From Serripes groenlandicus (lineage: Eukaryota > Mollusca > Bivalvia > Cardiida > Cardiidae): a stretch of 64,000 nt of DNA. Location: assembly GCA_031761405.1 (NCBI GenBank), contig JASEVX010000013.1:51709956-51773955 (forward strand). The letters are read 5' to 3'. Positions 60,045-64,000 of this stretch are shown in pieces. The stretch's first letter is position 1; every line of letters starts with the position of its first letter. Both the position numbers and the translations under genes were made by a program. The notes beneath the pieces are model-generated. The model saw only the letters and a list, made by a program, of their open reading frames with translations, had not been told where the DNA came from and made no database searches.

Positions 60045-60430
60045 CGTTGACGTCTCTACTGTAGACCACTTTTAAAACCGTGTTATTTTATCCACAATTC
60101 CCCTCTATTCCAGCCCTCCGTTTAAAGGAATTATAAGATAAATCGGCAGTCATTCCACCATTCGTCGATTAAATTTATTATTAACCTTAAACATGTTTAC
60201 AAATGTGTGCATTATCGATTTTTAACACCCTTTTTTTATACAATAAATGTGCATCGGACGATTTTAATTATCATCTTGGTAAAACTTTGGAAAATCAATA
60301 AAAATGTAGTATGAATTGCAATCAGTTAACAATTTCTGCGGCAAAATAAAGGAAATTGTTCAAAGGCGTCTGCATCAGATGCGTCAAAATACATGTGTTT
60401 GTTCGAAAGGTCTGAAAGAGTGTTTGTTTC
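60045..60430. mobile_element. Decayed TTAA-MITE copies next to the end of copy B
   Basis: TTGACGTCTCTACTGTAGAC, GCATCGGACGATTTTAAT and GGCGTCTGCATCAGATGCGT are family blocks; ends are eroded. Confidence 0.4.
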
Positions 60431-60519
60431 CCGGATTAAATGTTCTCGATCAGTTGTTGACATAATTGGACTGAGCATTAGCTTTGTACACTGATATTGT
60501 AAGAATCAGAGGACAATAT

Positions 60520-60730
60520 GTTGACGACAGACGATACACGACTTCACAAATGGTAGTAAAGGTTGCCTTCCTTGGCGCTCAGAGTTGCTGTGTTAGCATT
60601 AAGACTGGTTGGAGTCAAAATAAATGTACCAGTAGCACTTTTAAGTTACCCAGGAAACGCCGTGATATAATTGCATTTATTTTGAAAGCGGCATAAAACA
60701 CCACCCAAACTATCAATCAAACAAACGAAC
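60520..60730 (+). mobile_element. Decayed SINE body and tail
   Basis: TTGCCTTCCTTGGCGCTCAG, GACTGGTTGG, a CAGGAAACGCCGTGATATAA part and an A/C-rich tail match the body of the 7570-7788 SINE type. The 70-codon open frame over it is not supported. Confidence 0.45.
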
Positions 60731-60744
60731 GCCTTACATAGGGC

Positions 60745-60790
60745 GATAACAAAAACTCACTTTGAGCACTTTGTGCTCAGATGAGCTAAT
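60745..60790 (-). repeat. Fragment of the GCTCACCTG-type element
   Basis: TTTGAGCACTTTGTGCTCAG followed by ATGAGCTAA is the reverse of that element's first bases. Confidence 0.5.
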
Positions 60791-60823
60791 AATCCAGTTG
60801 GTAAAATAGTCTCTGAAAATGAC

Positions 60824-61013
60824 AATTGTGTCCACCAATACTGTCAATCGAGGATGGTGAGTATGAACCCCAGCTAGGCCAACATTCTTTCTTACATTTA
60901 ATAAAAGTCAGTGTGACGAGTGGGTTCATCTTCCACTAATGAGCTATCAGTTATTGTAATGAAATAACCAGTTGCTTGGAAAGACTGTTGTGTGGAGTAC
61001 CGGTGTGAAAAAA
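60824..61013 (+). mobile_element. Truncated composite SINE (second head and body)
   Basis: GAGTATGAACCCCAGCTAGG, AAAAGTCAGTGTGACGAG, CCAGTTGCTTGGAAAGACTG and TGTGTGGAGTACCGGTGTGA match positions 23090-23260 of the copy A SINE. Confidence 0.6.
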
Positions 61014-61078
61014 CTTTTTTCTCAAACTGCTATCATTCTTATCTATTCGAACGAAAGGAAAAGAACACAATTACAACC

Positions 61079-61180
61079 ATGCCTCCTGCTAAATCCGTCG
61101 TATGGAAACATTTCAAGCGCACAGCAGACGACAAGTCAGTTAAATGCATGTAGTGCACATATTACGGACACCGGTTATTT
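61079..61180 (+). pseudogene. Fragment of a BED-type zinc finger (hAT/ZBED-like), broken
   Basis: From ATG 61079 the frame reads MPPAKSVVWKHFKRTADDKS then VKCM, stop (TAG 61151-61153), C. This is the SxVWxxF...CxxC start of a BED finger, as found in hAT transposases and ZBED genes. The stop falls inside the CxxC pair and no H...H half follows, so it is dead. Confidence 0.65.
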
Positions 61181-61316
61181 AGAAAACCGAAAGAAAAAAA
61201 AACATTCTGATTGTTGATTTATGTTCCTTATTTTCATAGATGATAAAAATATTCGTTTATTAAATGTATTGTTTATCATTCTTGGTATTGTTTTCCATCC
61301 ACCATTTGACTTGCTT

Positions 61317-61318
<2 letters not shown>

Positions 61319-61354
<36 letters not shown>
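61319..61354. repeat. Poly-C run, 36 bp
   Basis: Uninterrupted C run followed by T and CCCC. It creates the Pro-rich and Gly-rich open frames at 61175-61583, which are artefacts. Confidence 0.98.
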
Positions 61355-61357
<3 letters not shown>

Positions 61358-61612
61358 CCACACGACTTTAAAGAGATATACAGTCTGCACCCAAACGTTT
61401 GGATGTTTACGCAAATTCTGGATGTATTTGTTGAATTATTTTGTTTTCAAAGATCAAACAACTATTTTTTTTCAAATATCAAATATTAAACGTAGAGACG
61501 AAAGCAAACGGATGTTTGTTCTTATAAAATCAATTCAATTTAAGTGCATGAGGACATACTATTCTGAGAGACAAGACGTTTGATGAACGAATTTACACAA
61601 TGTGATTTCTTG

Positions 61613-61690
61613 CGAGTACCCGAGTACTCGATCGGAAGAGTTCACGAGTACCCGAGTACTAATATCGGTACTCGTTCCCATCCCTAGAAA
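61613..61690. mobile_element. Palindromic end of a hAT-like element
   Basis: CGAGTACCCGAGTACTCG and CACGAGTACCCGAGTACTA are followed by GTACTCGTTCCCATCCCTA. Read on the minus strand it starts TAGGGATGGGAACGAG, the kind of terminus seen in hAT-type elements, and lies about 430 bp downstream of the BED fragment. No matching left end was found. Confidence 0.45.
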
Positions 61691-62337
61691 AAAGCCATGA
61701 TGCACAAGGAGAGGTGACCTGCACATCGTGATATGTCACCAATAATTGTTTAAAAAGGCATTACACACCAATCAATGAGGAAGGTAATGTGATAATAGTT
61801 CTGACTTAAATTGCATATATTTGAGAATTCAGGAAACAAACTTAAATAAATTACCAGAGAGTTAAATTAGTAATCAAACAAACTTCATTTTATATGAAAA
61901 TATACAAGTTCAACTTATAAGAATACAACTGCATGAACATAAATTAAATTGCAAGTTTTATTATGAAATTCAGATACAAATCCCCTTGCAATATCGTTTC
62001 GTACAGATACCTAATAGTCATTGCTACTTTGACCTTTGACTTAGATCAGTGAAACGGAAACGTGTCTAATAAACCGGTATATGAAATAAAATAAACTAGT
62101 GTATGATTTATGGAGGAATTATGTCCCCATACGAATTGCTAGAGCAACGAATACAGACACATAATAGTCACTGTCACCTGGAACTTTGACCTAGCTCGGT
62201 AAAATGCATCCCTCCAAACTCGCTTGGCAATGAATGTGTTTATGGTATATGAAGGGAACTCCGTCCACTTATGACAGTGCTAGTGCTAGAGTGATGATGT
62301 CGTTTTATATGAGGCGCCGTTTTATTATTTATTCCTT
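61691..62337. repeat. Intergenic DNA with decayed GACCTTTGACCT-type repeat units
   Basis: TCGTTTCGTACAGATAC, TAGTCATTGCTACTTTGACC and ATAGTCACTGTCACCTGGAA resemble 63240-63300 (TGTCGTTTCGTACAGACATT, GATAGTCACTGTGACCTTG). These units flank the GATATC array on both sides. Confidence 0.5.
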
Positions 62338-63112
62338 ATCTTTTGATATCAGAAATTCGATTTTTTGATAATAAAGAAATAAAGAGTATTTTCTGATATC
62401 AAAAAATAGATTTTCTGATAGCAAAAATTCATTTTTTGATATCAGAAAATCTATTTTTTGATATCAGAAAATCAATTTTTTGATATCAGGAATTCGAATT
62501 TTTAATATCAGAAAATATTCATTATTTTCTGATATCAACAAATTGATTTCCTGATATCAAGAAATTGATTACCTGATATCAAAACATGATTTTCTGATAT
62601 CAAAAAATCGAATTCCTGATATCAAAAAATATCAAGAAATATGCTCTATTTTTCCTTATCAGATGATTTTCTGATATCAAGAATTCGAATTCCTGATATC
62701 AGAAAATGAATATTTGATATCAGAAAATGTATTTCTTGATATCAGAAAATCGTCAGTATTCTTTGATATCAGAAAATAGATTATTTGATATCAGAAAATG
62801 GATTTCCTGATATCAAAAAATGATTTTCTGATATTAAGAAATATAAATGATTTTCTGATATCAAGAAATCGAATTCCTGATATCAGAAAATGAATATCTG
62901 ATATCAGAAAATGTATTTCTTGATATCAGAAAATGTATTTCTTGATATCAGAAAATCGTCAGTATTTTTTGATATCAGAAAATCGTCAGTATTTTTTTAT
63001 ATCAAAAATTCGATTTCTTGATATCAGAAAATCATTTATATTTCTTGATATCGTGAAAAAAATATATATTTATTGATATCAAAAATTCCATTTATTGATA
63101 TCAGAAAATCAT
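62338..63112. repeat. GATATC-rich palindromic tandem array
   Basis: Close to 30 GATATC hexamers spaced about 20-35 bp apart, in contexts such as TTTTCTGATATCAAGAAATC and TTCTTGATATCAGAAAATG. Units occur in both orientations, often back to back with GAATTC palindromes between them. Confidence 0.9.
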
Positions 63113-63540
63113 TTTTTTTATAGCGATGATATCATTTCGTACAATAGTAGTTCCAAGGTCGTTGAAACACTAAGTTGTACGAGAGTGATTGTTGTGAACA
63201 TGTGTTAAAAGCTTCATAGCACTTGGATAAGATATGAAGTCGCTCGACCGATGATGTCGTTTCGTACAGACATTTGATAGTCACTGTGACCTTGACCTAC
63301 ATCAATAAGACACACACTCATTCAAGAGGGGCTGCTGTTGAAGATGCGTGTGAAGTTTTATAAAAATCGAATAAAACTGCAGTCTATATAGAATGATGAC
63401 ATTGTTGAGACACGTACATACGGGCAGTCCCTATAAATCCTTGGAGACCTTGCGTGAGGGGATTATAATATTCAATCAAAAGTCCAATCTGAAACATATT
63501 TCTTTGAAATGATATTGGCAAATACATGGAAAGTCGGTAT
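63113..63540. repeat. GACCTTGACCT-type repeat unit, right flank of the GATATC array
   Basis: GATGATGTCGTTTCGTACAG, CACTGTGACCTTGACCTACA and AGTTTTATAAAAATCGAATA. Related to 61980-62260. No gene. Confidence 0.5.
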
Positions 63541-63855
63541 CAATGAATGGTAAAAAAAGAGTGTATAAATATGAAATAGTATGGCAAAAGGAGAAATTGT
63601 TTATGTTGAGTCATCGTTTGCATAGGTGTCAGAAAGCGCTTACATGTGAACAAAAAGGCAAAACTACAGACAAATCATATATTTGTTGTACCTGTCATCA
63701 TAATTTCATGGATTTAAGCACCTGTAAACAAAATCCCTCTTTAGCCTTTATGTGGTACGAAGTCTCCGAGAATGGTACGATATTGCAGTTGTACGATATT
63801 GCGGTTGTACGAAGTATCCGACATCCTTTTAAGTCACTCAAAGTAACCTCCCTTG
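63541..63855. other. Intergenic DNA with a MITE core block
   Basis: GTATGGCAAAAGGAGAAATT near 63582-63601 is the MITE core block. The 122-codon frame 63543-63911 runs across MITE and other repeat sequence, has no family signature, and is rejected. Confidence 0.4.
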
Positions 63856-64000
63856 AAATGGCTTTACTTCCTCTTAAACCGAAAGTTGATTTAGGAAAAA
63901 ACAAAACGTGAAAACACTGTAAATTCTTGCCTGTCACTCTGTACAGTGAAATATACACAAACGTACAAAAACACAGGTAGGTTCTCAAATTAGTTCACTG
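63856..64000 (+). other. Possible start of another copy (copy C) of the duplicated unit, cut by the window end
   Basis: CTTCCTCTTAAACCGAAAGTTG, AATTCTTGCCTGTCACTCTG and ACAAAAACACAGGTAGGTT match A 27440-27560 and B 47780-47890 in the same order and spacing. Confidence 0.5.

Noticed and set aside
61175..61583. Pro-rich and Gly-rich frames
   Set aside because: Produced by the 36-bp poly-C run.
63543..63911. 122-codon frame near the right edge
   Set aside because: Composed of MITE core and a segment that is non-coding in copies A and B.

Overview
This window looks like non-coding-rich DNA from a bivalve mollusc. It is AT-rich and eukaryotic, with no operons or dense coding. The two clear genes belong to the Mab-21 / cGAS-like nucleotidyltransferase superfamily, in the long form with a helical, TPR-like tail that is strongly expanded in bivalves. 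Several dispersed repeats are also typical of bivalve genomes: the GCTCACCTG...GGCCCTCTTGTTTT element, the GAGGGGTATATTGCTTTGCACATG element with GGTCAAGGTCACAGTGACC tandem units, and tRNA-derived SINEs with CAAT tails. The species cannot be fixed from sequence reading alone.

Layout. 1-14.6 kb: gene-free DNA with foldback elements, a 1-kb GC-rich element with long terminal inverted repeats (1873-2872), many copies of a TTAA-flanked MITE family, and a 94-bp satellite (13.89-14.47 kb). 14.6-17.83 kb: a diverged, gene-less partial copy ('copy 0') of the downstream repeat unit, carrying its own 780-bp insertion. 18.73-35.79 kb: 'copy A' of a large tandem segmental duplication. 36.57-60.04 kb: 'copy B'. 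Each large copy carries, in order: TTAA-MITEs, a 45-bp minisatellite, a decayed GCTCACC-type repeat, a composite SINE with shared target-site duplications, DR5-like and 44-bp tandem arrays around a cassette with a small minus-strand ORF, 42/43-bp arrays, a nuclear-receptor-site-rich repeat, and one intronless-looking Mab-21 gene (A 31675-33831; B 56247-58379). B is longer because its minisatellite is bigger, part of it is internally re-duplicated, and it carries a repeat block with a probable 761-bp solo LTR. 60.04-64.0 kb: SINE fragments, a dead BED zinc-finger fragment with a hAT-like end, a 36-bp poly-C run, a GATATC-rich palindromic array, and at the right edge a short segment that may begin another copy of the duplicated unit.

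Biology. The two Mab-21 genes are about three-quarters identical by eye. Both keep the nucleotidyltransferase GS...DxD signature and a third acidic residue, and all length differences between them are in frame, while the flanking DNA has many non-triplet indels. They are best read as two expressed-type members of a locally amplifying cGAS-like receptor / Mab-21 cluster, probably innate immune sensors; that role is inferred from family knowledge, not shown here. Both have a conserved splice acceptor 11 nt before the ATG. Upstream of each lies a 27-nt relic of their own N-terminal coding sequence followed by a GTAAGC donor. Almost all other long open frames are by-products of tandem repeats whose unit length is a multiple of three or which lack stop codons.
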